Shown here one piece after another: positions 8,107 to 16,966 of a stretch of DNA of 64,000 bases. The DNA lies in assembly GCF_045999315.1 (NCBI RefSeq), contig NZ_CP174607.1:3928671-3992670 (forward strand), written 5' to 3'. A program made the position numbers and the translations under genes. The notes below the pieces were generated by a model. It was given only the letters and a program-made list of their open reading frames with translations. It was not told where the DNA came from and ran no database searches. The stretch comes from Peredibacter sp045999315 (GTDB lineage: Bacteria; Bdellovibrionota; Bacteriovoracia; Bacteriovoracales; Bacteriovoracaceae). Within the stretch, counting starts at the first letter, position 1. Each line of letters opens with the position of its first letter.

Positions 8107-9771
8107 TTACGGTGATTGAAATCTTAGGTGATGAATGGTCTTACCTGACTTGCTTACTTGGATATTCCCCAGGATTTTTGCCGGAGCAGTTGGAACCATC
8201 TCCCCTGCATAGGTCGCAATGGCAACCTGATAGTTACCAGGTGGAAGTTTTACTTCAGTCATACGAAGGGCCTGAGGAAGTGTGGTCCAATGACGGGTAT
8301 CGGCCTTCTCTAGGGCCGCAATTCCTTTCGATGCTCCTACATAAGTTGCCATGGCCGCAGTTTTCGCAAGGAAGTCCCCGTCTCCATTACCTTGCTTAAG
8401 ACTTTGGTAAACTTTCATGGCGGCAACGATCGCCACAATATGGCGAACGGCCACTCGGGTCCCAGTTTTCACATAGCGAGCAACCACGTCTTCTTCTAAA
8501 ACGATACGGGCGATGTCACCATTTTCAGAAACCACCGGAAGTGGACTGTGATGAACAACGACACCTTTCTCATTTAAAAAGAAAACTTCCTGGCGCTGAA
8601 CCAATGGAACGTTATCAATCATCGGTAATTCGAACTCAACCGCCGCTTCTTGAACCGCGAGCTTGGTCACATCATGAGCAAAAATGAAGCTTCCAGCATT
8701 GGCAGTTCTTTCTGGAATCATGCCAAGTTTGTTCATAGCAAAAGCTGTTACAAATTCTGTACCAACCGTGGCAATAAAAGTTTTTGCTGCCGGATTACTC
8801 ACAGAATTCACAGCACCCTTAATTCCAAAGTTAAAAGGCTTCCCTACTTTCTGAGGAATCATTCCCTCTTCCAATACAACCACTACATTCGTAGGACCTA
8901 AAGCAACTTTATTAGTCACAACTTTAGAAGGTTTTAAGACCTTTACTTGATTGTCGTAATCACCACTACGAATTTCTTTTGTAAGAGAAAGAATTTTAAA
9001 TTGGAGAAAATCTTTCAGGTCATTGTAGGCATGGGTCTTCTCATACAATTTCTGATCAGGACCTTTGCCCTTTTTTAGATTTTCTTCAAATGAACGAGTG
9101 TATTCGATGTTCTTCTTATTAAAGAGAGCGAACACTCCCCCTTCAGCATCCAGGATCTTATAAGCGTCCTTATACAACTGAAGCGCAATCTGATCATCAT
9201 TTCTGATGTCACTGATTTCGTGAATCTGACCACCGAAAACCTTTAACATCAAATCCGTGTGATAAAGGGTTTTGGAAGTCGCAGAACGTTGAAGCTCAGT
9301 AAAATACGTGTCCCAAGCAAGAATGGTGGCACGCGCGGCCTGAAGATCTAGCTTCACTCCTTTCTTTAAGAAGCGAGCGTAATAGGACTTGGCGAGAAAG
9401 TAATGAGCGTAAGAGCGCTCGTAACTTGCTCCATAAAACACATCAGAAGCGTCGTTAATTAAAAGAGACGCCGCTTTGCTGGAAAGTCTTTTTGTATAGA
9501 GTTTGTCGATGAGGTCGAGGGAAGTTTGGAAGTGAATGATAGCGTTGTCTTCATCATTCCGAGAAAGGGCCACTGTTCCCATTTCCATGTGCCAGAGAAG
9601 AGAGCTTTTCTTATCTTCTTTAAGAGCGCTCTTCTCAAGGATCGCCTGGGCCTTCTCATAGTCTAACGACTGATAGGCCTCGCGATAGTCCTTCATCTGA
9701 TCTTTCATCTTGGAGGCACAGGCCCCCAAGAATAAAAGAACAGCTAATAGTAGGCAGTGAAATTTTACCAT
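8107..9771 (-). CDS. COG3014-like TPR lipoprotein
   Basis: 554 residues with lipobox FLGAC (Cys18). The first half contains TPR-like helices (DYREAYQSLDYEKAQAILEKS; NDEDNAIIHFQTSLDLIDKL). The second half has a glycine/valine-rich region with short hydrophobic segments and a C-terminal beta part (LPPGNYQVAIATYAGEMVP). This arrangement fits the COG3014 family of uncharacterised lipoproteins, which is found beside LpoB- and LPP20-like genes in several Gram-negative bacteria. It is the last gene of a four-lipoprotein operon and overlaps the LpoB-like gene by seven bases. Confidence 0.7.
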   Translation of the reverse strand: MVKFHCLLLAVLLFLGACASKMKDQMKDYREAYQSLDYEKAQAILEKSALKEDKKSSLLWHMEMGTVALSRNDEDNAIIHFQTSLDLIDKLYTKRLSSKAASLLINDASDVFYGASYERSYAHYFLAKSYYARFLKKGVKLDLQAARATILAWDTYFTELQRSATSKTLYHTDLMLKVFGGQIHEISDIRNDDQIALQLYKDAYKILDAEGGVFALFNKKNIEYTRSFEENLKKGKGPDQKLYEKTHAYNDLKDFLQFKILSLTKEIRSGDYDNQVKVLKPSKVVTNKVALGPTNVVVVLEEGMIPQKVGKPFNFGIKGAVNSVSNPAAKTFIATVGTEFVTAFAMNKLGMIPERTANAGSFIFAHDVTKLAVQEAAVEFELPMIDNVPLVQRQEVFFLNEKGVVVHHSPLPVVSENGDIARIVLEEDVVARYVKTGTRVAVRHIVAIVAAMKVYQSLKQGNGDGDFLAKTAAMATYVGASKGIAALEKADTRHWTTLPQALRMTEVKLPPGNYQVAIATYAGEMVPTAPAKILGNIQVSKSGKTIHHLRFQSP

Positions 9772-10370
9772 CCTAACGATGATTTCTCAGAGTACTTAAA
9801 GACCTTCGTACGAGTACGAAGAACCTCAGTCGTCTTCTCAATATCTGTCATACGGATGTTAACAGAGTATTCCTTGATGGTTTTGCCATCACGTTTTTCA
9901 GGCTTCATATACACGTTACCGAAAATCATGATGTCTGCACCTGTTTGCTTACCAATTTTCTTGGCCGTAGCAGGATCAACCATACCATCATTTTGGTAAG
10001 TGATCTCTTTTAGGATTTTTTCACGAGCTTGGTTATCAACCAGTTCGAATTCACCAGAAAGAGAAAGCTCATTTAGCAACTCATCGTTCAGGTCACCGAT
10101 TGGAAAATAAGCTTCAGAAGTTTGGTTTTGAACTTCAGCAATGAACACTTTTGGAGTGCCAAACTTAGATTTCATTTTGTTGTAACCAGGGTGTGCCTTC
10201 ATTTGTTTAACAACGTCAGCAACCGCTTGAGTTGTATCAGCACTCATCCAGTTATCAGTAATTGAAAGTCCTTTTTCATCAGACTCATTAGCGTCAACAC
10301 GTTTCGCTTTAAATCCACCACAAGAAGTGGCCAGCATAGAAACAGAAAGTAATACGAATAAAAATTTCAT
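9765..10370 (-). CDS. LpoB-like penicillin-binding protein activator lipoprotein
   Basis: 201 residues with lipobox LATSC (Cys17). The conserved LpoB core is present: KVFIAEVQNQTSEAYFP, GEFELVDNQAREKILKEI and TGADIMIFGNVYMKPE. In E. coli LpoB spans the periplasm from the outer membrane to stimulate PBP1B. Here the long disordered linker typical of enterobacterial LpoB is short. An alternative is that it serves another surface system, because LpoB-like folds also occur in flagellar and secretion accessory lipoproteins. Confidence 0.75.
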   Translation of the reverse strand: MKFLFVLLSVSMLATSCGGFKAKRVDANESDEKGLSITDNWMSADTTQAVADVVKQMKAHPGYNKMKSKFGTPKVFIAEVQNQTSEAYFPIGDLNDELLNELSLSGEFELVDNQAREKILKEITYQNDGMVDPATAKKIGKQTGADIMIFGNVYMKPEKRDGKTIKEYSVNIRMTDIEKTTEVLRTRTKVFKYSEKSSLGW

Positions 10371-10383
10371 TTAGATCTCCTAA

Positions 10384-11064
10384 TTACACTTCACCATGAC
10401 GAGCTTTCACGAAATCTTCGTCAAGGTTTTCAAGAGCTTTCTTCACATTGTCTTTTAGTTCAGGATCGGCTTTTTCAACTAGATCTTCAGAGGCCTTATC
10501 AATCGCGGCCTTAAGACGAGCATCTTCCATACGGATCAGAGTCGCGCATGTGAAACCAACGTGATCTTTCTTAGCACCAAGTTTCTGCTGGTAGTTTCTC
10601 TTTTCCCAGTATGTCTTAATCACAGCGGCGCCATGGATAAGAGACTGAACTCTTTCTGCAAGAGTATTAGAAACATACTCTCTCATTGGAGCGGTCTTAG
10701 GATTGTTGGCATCAATTGCTGCCTGGCCTTCAGTTGAAGCAGCTAGTGACTTCTGAATGAAAGTTGTAATTTCAGAAGCGATATCTGAGCGAACATTTGC
10801 TTTCGCTAGATTACATGCGATTTCACGGTTAACTTTTGGCTCAGTTTCATAAGAAAAATAACGGAACTTTTTAGTGTCCATATTTTCTTGAGCGACCCAT
10901 ACTTCAGCATCTTCGATCCAGCCTGGACGAACAGTAGAAGAAGCATCGCGAACTTCATAATCGCGTGCAATTGTTTCAGAGTTATCAACGTCCTTCACTT
11001 TCTTTTTAGAAGAACATGCCACGCCGAGAGAAAGAATCAACAGGACAGACATCAGCTTCATCAT
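10384..11064 (-). CDS. LPP20-family lipoprotein
   Basis: 226 residues, lipobox LGVAC, then RPGWIEDAEVWVAQE and a helical LAKANVRSDIASEITTFIQ segment. The W-x-near-N-terminus followed by an alanine-rich helix with repeated AxxA is the LPP20/FlgO-like arrangement. The C-terminal 50 residues are an acidic/basic helix (ASEDLVEKADPELKDNVKKALE). It is second in the lipoprotein operon; it and the gene before it look like diverged relatives. Confidence 0.65.
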   Translation of the reverse strand: MMKLMSVLLILSLGVACSSKKKVKDVDNSETIARDYEVRDASSTVRPGWIEDAEVWVAQENMDTKKFRYFSYETEPKVNREIACNLAKANVRSDIASEITTFIQKSLAASTEGQAAIDANNPKTAPMREYVSNTLAERVQSLIHGAAVIKTYWEKRNYQQKLGAKKDHVGFTCATLIRMEDARLKAAIDKASEDLVEKADPELKDNVKKALENLDEDFVKARHGEV

Positions 11065-11079
11065 AGGAGCTCCTTTTCC

Positions 11080-12036
11080 TTAGTCTAAGTGTAAATCCGA
11101 TAAATGTTGTTCGATGTAATCGTTAAAGAAATGTTTTACTTTGAGGAGTGCGTCCGCTTGCGAACGGCCGGTAACTGTTTCTGAAGCGGCGAGAACTTTA
11201 AGCTTCTCCCCTTTCTCGAAACTCGTCATGTTCATGGTGAAGGTATATTTTTCAAAACCTTCAACGTTCAGGTATTCCTTAATTGAATCGACATTAAGAG
11301 AGATCATCTTTTGAGCGTCACCCTTAACAATTCTGAATCCAGACTCCGTGAGAAGTTCTTTTAGCTTCTCCGTCATCCACTCAGGGGCCTGACCAACTCT
11401 TAGCGCGAGATTTTCAACACGTGGTCTCGTTTCTCTCCAGGCCATGATGTCTTGATAAGTCATGCGAGCAGGACGACCTTGTCCAGCAACGATAGAGTAT
11501 TTCTCGTTAAGCTTTTCACGCTCTAGATAAAGACGAACAATTTTTCTGAGATTCGTGCGGCTTCTGCGCGCCCAAAGGACGTTGAGTTCATCGTCGATTT
11601 TTTGAATACGATTACCTAAAAGGTCACTTGCCTTTGCACGATCAAGAGAAGCGAGAGCGTAAGTCAGGCCTTCTTTTTTAAAGTGCTTCTTTACTTCCAC
11701 GCCTTCGAGAATTTGATTCACTGATTCTTGAAGAGATTGCTGAACTTCTTGTCGTACAGCACTCTGCCAAGGAAATGTTTGAGAGGAACTGGTGTTCACA
11801 CTCAGGTCAGACTTAACTTGCACTTCGAAGATGCTGGCGAGATTGGCCTTTGCTTGCGCATCAGCTTGTGCCATGGTTTTTGATTCACCAGTTGCACATA
11901 ATTCTGTGGCCTCAGCACATGCTTCATAAGGCGCATAAATCCAACCGGGAGTTTCTTGGGCAGTATCAGAAAGTTTTGGCCGTTTCTCAAAGAGGGAACA
12001 GCTACTCAAAAGTAACAAAATCAGGATGTTTTTCAT
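11080..12036 (-). CDS. LPP20-family lipoprotein, first gene of lipoprotein operon
   Basis: About 318 residues. The Met at 12036 gives MKNILILLLLSSC, a compact lipoprotein signal; an upstream ATG at 12057 adds seven residues and cannot be excluded because neither has a strong ribosome-binding site. The LPP20-like part is TPGWIYAPYEACAEATELC followed by MAQADAQAKANLASIFEVQ. The C-terminal half (MTEKLKELLTESGFRIV; SLNVDSIKEYLNVEG) may fold like an LpoB-type domain. It heads the operon of four lipoproteins that ends at 8107. Confidence 0.65.
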   Translation of the reverse strand: MKNILILLLLSSCSLFEKRPKLSDTAQETPGWIYAPYEACAEATELCATGESKTMAQADAQAKANLASIFEVQVKSDLSVNTSSSQTFPWQSAVRQEVQQSLQESVNQILEGVEVKKHFKKEGLTYALASLDRAKASDLLGNRIQKIDDELNVLWARRSRTNLRKIVRLYLEREKLNEKYSIVAGQGRPARMTYQDIMAWRETRPRVENLALRVGQAPEWMTEKLKELLTESGFRIVKGDAQKMISLNVDSIKEYLNVEGFEKYTFTMNMTSFEKGEKLKVLAASETVTGRSQADALLKVKHFFNDYIEQHLSDLHLD

Positions 12037-12189
12037 TTGGAAAAATTCTGAACTCATCTCGAATTAAAGTCAACGAGACTCTCAATAAGCTTTTGACGCC
12101 AAGCCCTGTTTATTGACGATCGAACTCAAGAGGAGCAACCTCAAGGGAGCTTTCATTTGAAGTATTTCTGATTAAAAAGGAGGCCTTTT

Positions 12190-12768
12190 ATGGAACATAC
12201 CCTACCCGCTCTACCCTACCCAAAAGACGCACTTCAGCCCCATATTTCGAAAGAAACATTCGAATATCACTATGGAAAGCACCATCAGGCCTATGTCAAT
12301 AAATTGAATACCCTGATTAAAGGTTCGAAATTCGAGAACATGCAGCTGGAAGAGATTATTAAAAATTCTGAGGGGCCTATTTTCAACAATGCCGCTCAAC
12401 ACTGGAACCACAGCTTTTTCTGGAACTGTATGGCCCCTAAAGCAGGCGGTTATCCGGGGGGAAAAATTGGGGATATGATCACGAAGAAATGGGAAAACTT
12501 CGATAAGTTTAAAGAAGTCTTCTCAAAGTCGGCCGTGGACAACTTCGGATCAGGTTGGACCTGGTTGGTTCAAAACCAAAAAGGTGACCTGGAGATCATG
12601 AATACCTCGAACGCGGACACTCCAATGGCCCATGGATTGACTGCTCTTCTGACCCTGGATGTGTGGGAACATGCCTACTACATTGACTACCGAAATGCTC
12701 GTCCCGACTTCGTAACGGCCTTTTGGAATATCGTGAACTGGGACTTTGCTAATAAAAACCTACGCTAA
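12190..12768 (+). CDS. sodB: Iron superoxide dismutase (SodB)
   Basis: 192 residues. Metal ligands His27, His74, Asp157 and His161 are in FEYHYGKHH, NNAAQHWNHSFFW and DVWEHAYYIDY. Gln70 in AAQHWNH is the position that marks iron rather than manganese enzymes. It converts superoxide to peroxide and oxygen; no signal peptide is seen, so it is cytoplasmic. A strong AAGGAGG lies eight bases before the ATG. A hairpin after the stop separates it from the two-component genes. Confidence 0.97.
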   Translation: MEHTLPALPYPKDALQPHISKETFEYHYGKHHQAYVNKLNTLIKGSKFENMQLEEIIKNSEGPIFNNAAQHWNHSFFWNCMAPKAGGYPGGKIGDMITKKWENFDKFKEVFSKSAVDNFGSGWTWLVQNQKGDLEIMNTSNADTPMAHGLTALLTLDVWEHAYYIDYRNARPDFVTAFWNIVNWDFANKNLR

Positions 12769-12786
12769 ATAGAATTTGACCTACCC

Positions 12787-12813
12787 GCCCCCTGTAATTC
12801 CTTACCAGGGGGC
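12787..12813 (+). terminator. Hairpin terminator after sodB
   Basis: Perfect eight-base GC-rich stem GCCCCCTG / CAGGGGGC with an 11-base loop, followed by CCTTCTT. The T-tract is imperfect, so termination may be partial. Confidence 0.55.
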
Positions 12814-12818
12814 CCTTC

Positions 12819-12865
12819 TTAACCGAACTTTAACCTTCCTTCAGAGCAACGTTAGTATATATAAT
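12819..12865 (+). promoter_or_regulatory. Promoter of the two-component genes with Pho-box-like direct repeats
   Basis: TATAAT at 12860-12865 is a perfect -10, seven bases before the ATG, so the transcript would be nearly leaderless. There is no good -35; instead TTAACC occurs twice with starts 11 bases apart (12819 and 12830), the geometry of PhoB/PhoP boxes. This fits autoregulation by the encoded PhoB-like protein, as in the pho systems of other bacteria, but the match is inference from spacing. Confidence 0.45.
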
Positions 12866-12871
12866 CGGTAT

Positions 12872-13567
12872 ATGAAAAACGCCACCATCCTAGTTATCGA
12901 AGACGAACAAGACATTCGCGACCTTATTAGCTTCCAACTAAAATCTGAAGGGCATAACGTACTCATCGCTGAGAGCGTAGACAAGGCCATTACTTATGTC
13001 GAGCGACCTGAGAAAATTGATCTTTTCATCATCGACTGGATGCTACCTGGTGTGATGAGTGGTCTTGAGTTCACGAAGAAACTTCGTGGCCAGAAAAACT
13101 ACAAAGACACTCCGATTGTCATGATCACGGCCCTGACTCAACCTGAGAACATCGTGGCCGCTCTTGATGCTGGCGCTGATGATTACATTACAAAGCCATT
13201 TGATCTAAAAGTACTTGAGGCCCGTGTTCGCGTTCAGCTTCGTGAACTTAAAGTTGAAAAGACAGATGACGACACTCTTGATTTCGGTCTTATGAAGATT
13301 GAGGTCGCTAAATGCCGAGTGATGGTTGAGAAAGATGAAATTAACCTCACTTCTACCGAGTTTAAGATCCTAAGCATGCTCGCCCAAAAACCGGGTCACG
13401 TGTTTACTCGTGAACAGTTCATCAATAACATCCAGGGCGAGAACATCTTCGTCACTGGCCGTACAATTGATACCCATATCGCAGGTTTAAGGAAAAAAAT
13501 CGGTCCAGCTGCCAATATGATTGAAACAATCAGGGGCATTGGATATAGATTTAAAGATGTCCTCTAA
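12872..13567 (+). CDS. PhoB/OmpR-family response regulator
   Basis: 231 residues from the ATG at 12872; an earlier in-frame ATG at 12776 would add 32 residues that lie across the sodB hairpin and promoter, so it is rejected. Receiver domain: acidic pocket Glu10/Asp11, phosphoacceptor Asp55 in FIIDWMLPG, Lys108 in ITKPFD. C-terminal winged-helix DNA-binding domain: LTSTEFKILSMLAQKPGHVFTREQ and the wing TIDTHIAGLRKKIG. The gene overlaps its kinase by 11 bases. PhoB-like assignment rests on the kinase architecture and promoter repeats; other OmpR-type roles are possible. Confidence 0.9.
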   Translation: MKNATILVIEDEQDIRDLISFQLKSEGHNVLIAESVDKAITYVERPEKIDLFIIDWMLPGVMSGLEFTKKLRGQKNYKDTPIVMITALTQPENIVAALDAGADDYITKPFDLKVLEARVRVQLRELKVEKTDDDTLDFGLMKIEVAKCRVMVEKDEINLTSTEFKILSMLAQKPGHVFTREQFINNIQGENIFVTGRTIDTHIAGLRKKIGPAANMIETIRGIGYRFKDVL

Positions 13568-15323
13568 TAAAACCGCCTACCCTTGGTTCTTCTTTTACCG
13601 TGTCACCCGCCTGGTATTGGTGGTTTTCCTTCCTACGCTTTTTTTAATTCTGTTCCTTTACCGCTCTTCTTATAAACAGGGCCTCGTGGCCCAGATGACC
13701 ATTCAGATCGAAGAGGATCTAAGACTTCTTCGTTATACCTTGGTTCAGTCAGGAATTTCCTGGGAGAAGTGGTGTGAAAGTATTCCTCCCCTAAAGGACG
13801 TTCAATACACACTGGTAAGAAGAAACGGAACCATCATCTGTGATAGCGCAGACAAAAAAATGGTGGGTGAAAAGCTCGATAACATCACCGAAATCGTTCA
13901 GTCCCATGAAGCTCGATTTGCCACTCAATTAAGAAAGAGTGATTTTTTTGGAACACAGGCCGTGTTCGCGAGTCTTCGTTTGGGTGATGATCTTATGATC
14001 CGAAAGGTCATTCCAGTGTCCTCTCTTCGAGACAACATGGATCGCTTTGACCGGGTACTGTTCCTTCGAATTGTTCCGTTTTCAATTATCAGTTACCTAT
14101 TCTTTGTTTACTTTTTCTATCTTTCGACCAAGCCCCTTGGGATCATTCTCTCGAAGGTGGAAAAATTCAAAGACGATATCCCTTTTAACAAGAACCTTGA
14201 ACTTCTTTATGAAAGAGATGAGTGGGCGGCGATTGAAGAGGCCCTGAACAAGGCCGATCAAAAACTTCAAAGTCAGATGGCAGAATCTCGTCTTGAGAAC
14301 GAAAAGAACACGGCCATTCTTGAATCCATTAATGACGACATTCTCGCGATTGATAAATACGAATCGGTTCTCTTCTATAATACAAAGTTCAAGAATGACT
14401 TTTTAAGAACCAACGAGAACACCCAGATTAAACCAAAGCTATGGCACACTTTTAATGATGAAGTGGTTCTGGACGCTTTCCGCTCAGTTCTTCAAACTGG
14501 TGCTCCTTCGTCTCTTAGGGCCAAGAACTTCCCTTATAGTCACCGCCCTGAGCGCTTTTTTGATCTTACGATCACACCACTTAAATCTTCAGACGGAACC
14601 ATTAACGGGGCCCTTGGAGTTTTCTACGATGTGACCGAGTTTAAACTCTCCGAACAAATGCGAGTGGATTTCGTGGCCAACGTTTCTCACGAAATTCGAA
14701 CTCCCCTCACCTCGGTGAAGGGCTATACGCAACTTCTTCAATCTCAGGCAAGTAAGATTGATGAATCTCTTCATATCTTTCTGGATAAAATTGTGGGCAA
14801 CACTGAGAGAATGATTTCTCTCTTTAACGATCTCTTGAATCTATCAGTGATTGAGTCTCGTTACCTTCAGACCATGGAACCTTTGGACCTACCATCAATG
14901 GTTGAGACCGTAGCAAGTAACATTAAGACTAACTACCCAGAAAAGAAAGTGAATGTGAACTGGGACTTGGCGGTTGAGACCATCACTGGCGACAGCCGTT
15001 TAATGGAACAGGTTATTTCAAACCTTGTGGACAACGCCTGCAAATACTCAGAGTCTGATTCAATTGATATTAAGATCGCGAGCTTCAAGAAAAATGACCG
15101 GGCCATTATCACGATTTCGGACAACGGACCGGGGATTTCGAAAGAGCATATTCAACGTATTTTCGAACGATTCTATCGAGTGGATTCTTCCCGCGAAGTT
15201 TCTCGTGGAACGGGCCTAGGTCTTTCCATCGTGAAACACATCATTGCCAAACACAAAGGACGCATCTGGGCCGAATCAGAAGGCAAAGGAACGACCTTTA
15301 TTATTGATCTTCCTTTAGAATAA
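13557..15323 (+). CDS. PhoR-like sensor histidine kinase
   Basis: 588 residues from ATG 13557 (an ATG at 13521 lies deep in the regulator gene). TM1 at about 17-36, a periplasmic domain to about 165, TM2 at 168-190, a short HAMP-like linker, a PAS domain at about 250-365, the phospho-accepting His378 in FVANVSHEIRTPL, and an ATPase domain with N-box LVDNACKYSE, DNGPGI, FERFYRVD and GTGLGLSIV. A periplasmic loop of about 130 residues is larger than in E. coli PhoR and more like the Gram-positive PhoR type. It ends nine bases into the convergent barrel-protein gene. Confidence 0.9.
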   Translation: MSSNKTAYPWFFFYRVTRLVLVVFLPTLFLILFLYRSSYKQGLVAQMTIQIEEDLRLLRYTLVQSGISWEKWCESIPPLKDVQYTLVRRNGTIICDSADKKMVGEKLDNITEIVQSHEARFATQLRKSDFFGTQAVFASLRLGDDLMIRKVIPVSSLRDNMDRFDRVLFLRIVPFSIISYLFFVYFFYLSTKPLGIILSKVEKFKDDIPFNKNLELLYERDEWAAIEEALNKADQKLQSQMAESRLENEKNTAILESINDDILAIDKYESVLFYNTKFKNDFLRTNENTQIKPKLWHTFNDEVVLDAFRSVLQTGAPSSLRAKNFPYSHRPERFFDLTITPLKSSDGTINGALGVFYDVTEFKLSEQMRVDFVANVSHEIRTPLTSVKGYTQLLQSQASKIDESLHIFLDKIVGNTERMISLFNDLLNLSVIESRYLQTMEPLDLPSMVETVASNIKTNYPEKKVNVNWDLAVETITGDSRLMEQVISNLVDNACKYSESDSIDIKIASFKKNDRAIITISDNGPGISKEHIQRIFERFYRVDSSREVSRGTGLGLSIVKHIIAKHKGRIWAESEGKGTTFIIDLPLE

Positions 15324-16922
15324 GTATTCTAGTTCAAGGGCGTAGATAGACTTTTTATAGGCAAAGTTCTCAGTGTCTTTCGAATTATTCTTCTGATACT
15401 CATACTTCAAGTTAGCACGCCAGTTCTTTTTAAAGGTACGAGCAAGACGAAAACTTGGGTTAAAAAGTAATTCGCGTCCACGGGCACTTTGGTTATTGAT
15501 CGGATCAGTTGAAGTCAGCATCAAGCTCGCCATCGGTGTAAACCAGTCACGAACACGGGCCATGATTAAGTCACCTCGAACAGTGAATGAGTTTGTATCA
15601 AACGACGAATCACTCACTCTCATCTGATCATAGCTAGCGTATAAAAGAAAAGTATTCACTTTAAAAGTCATGATTTGTTCGTAGGCCAAACTAATCAGTT
15701 TCGAGTCCGCTGAACTGATATAACTTTCAAGCGTTCTGTAACGTAATCTCAGGATTGATTCACCTAAAGCGAAATAGTTAAATTTCTCCCCGATCATAAA
15801 CGTATGCGAGCGTGAACTGAACTCGAGTTTTTCTTCGGCATTAACGTCACGTCTGGCCTCATTGTAGTCATAGTCCACCAGGAAGGCCGCGGGCTTTTTC
15901 CACAACGTATGCTCATAGGCGGTTCGAATGGCCGGTGCCACCATGTAGTTATCGTTACGATAAATTTCAGGAACACGATTGAAATAATACGTCCTATTAA
16001 ATCTCAATTCAGGGGCAATACTAAAATAATCGCGGTGATAAAAAGTGTATCGTCCCATCAGGTCAACACGTGAATACGTTGACGCTTGCTTTGATGAAGA
16101 GATGGTCGTGTCTGAAGGAGCGAAGGTCACGTTAGAATCGTGCCCTAGTTCAGCAGCGGCCCGTACAAAATACGGCGGGATTAGTGTCGGTCTTCCATTG
16201 CGAAGTTGGAAAAGAATCAGGTCATACTTTCGTTGAAGTCCAACGATCTTCTCTCGGATCGCCGGAACGAGGGCGGATTCTTTATCTACTTCAATTGCTT
16301 TTTCATACTGAGGAATAACAATGGTCTCAACTGATTTGAAAGCATCAGGATGCTTTTCAACCTGCTCAAGATAAATATCACCAATTTGCATTTCAGAGGC
16401 CTGCTTTACTTCTTGTGCCTCTTCTGGAGGAAGCTTATCAACGGCCTTAAAAAAGGTGAATGCCTTCTTACGCTCACCCATTTCTTTCGAAATATAACCG
16501 ATATAGTAAAGAGAAACGCCCCGTTTAAATTTTCTTTTTACAGATTCACGAAACTGAAGACGGGCCTCAGCGAGCTTTTCGGCTGCGAATAGTGCTTGTC
16601 CGTATTCATAGTGAATGTCACTTGGAGCGTATTTATATCCTAGGGCAGTCCGAAAACTTTTAATTGCTTCACCAAATTCCTGGATTCGGTTGTAACAAAT
16701 TCCTTTCCAGTAAGCGATAAAACCAAGCTTACTTTTATCAGTTTCTTTGGCCTCAATATTAGTGAGTTCTTCCGTTGTCGACTGATACTTCCCTTCACCA
16801 AATAACTTAGCTGCGTGTTTATAAGTCGCATTTTTTGTGGCGTCGGTAATTTCTTGAGATACATCTTGAGCAAACAAAGAAAAACTCATGCCCAGAATTA
16901 GCATCCATGCTAATAACTTCAT
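15315..16922 (-). CDS. TPR protein with C-terminal outer-membrane beta-barrel
   Basis: 535 residues. Signal peptide 1-18; TPR-like helices from about 30 to 190 (IAYWKGICYNRIQEFGEAIKS and similar); a link to RPTLIPPYFVRAAAELGHDSNV near 250; then about 280 residues of alternating aromatic strands ending YALELEYLF, with a terminal Phe typical of barrel insertion signals. The HDSNV motif at the start of the barrel is common in outer-membrane proteins of the SLAM/surface-assembly type that also carry N-terminal TPRs. Function unknown; it follows the FecR-domain gene on the same strand with a 44-base gap. Confidence 0.7.
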   Translation of the reverse strand: MKLLAWMLILGMSFSLFAQDVSQEITDATKNATYKHAAKLFGEGKYQSTTEELTNIEAKETDKSKLGFIAYWKGICYNRIQEFGEAIKSFRTALGYKYAPSDIHYEYGQALFAAEKLAEARLQFRESVKRKFKRGVSLYYIGYISKEMGERKKAFTFFKAVDKLPPEEAQEVKQASEMQIGDIYLEQVEKHPDAFKSVETIVIPQYEKAIEVDKESALVPAIREKIVGLQRKYDLILFQLRNGRPTLIPPYFVRAAAELGHDSNVTFAPSDTTISSSKQASTYSRVDLMGRYTFYHRDYFSIAPELRFNRTYYFNRVPEIYRNDNYMVAPAIRTAYEHTLWKKPAAFLVDYDYNEARRDVNAEEKLEFSSRSHTFMIGEKFNYFALGESILRLRYRTLESYISSADSKLISLAYEQIMTFKVNTFLLYASYDQMRVSDSSFDTNSFTVRGDLIMARVRDWFTPMASLMLTSTDPINNQSARGRELLFNPSFRLARTFKKNWRANLKYEYQKNNSKDTENFAYKKSIYALELEYLF

Positions 16923-16966
16923 CTTGGTCCTTCAACAACAGCAGTATATAAAATCTAAATCTTTAA

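Noticed and set aside
8103..8399. 98-codon frame opposite the end of the COG3014-like gene
   Set aside because: Antisense shadow of a conserved lipoprotein, low hydrophobicity pattern and no upstream site.
12776..12871. Upstream in-frame extension of the response regulator
   Set aside because: It would cover the sodB terminator and the TATAAT promoter, and the receiver domain starts properly at 12872.
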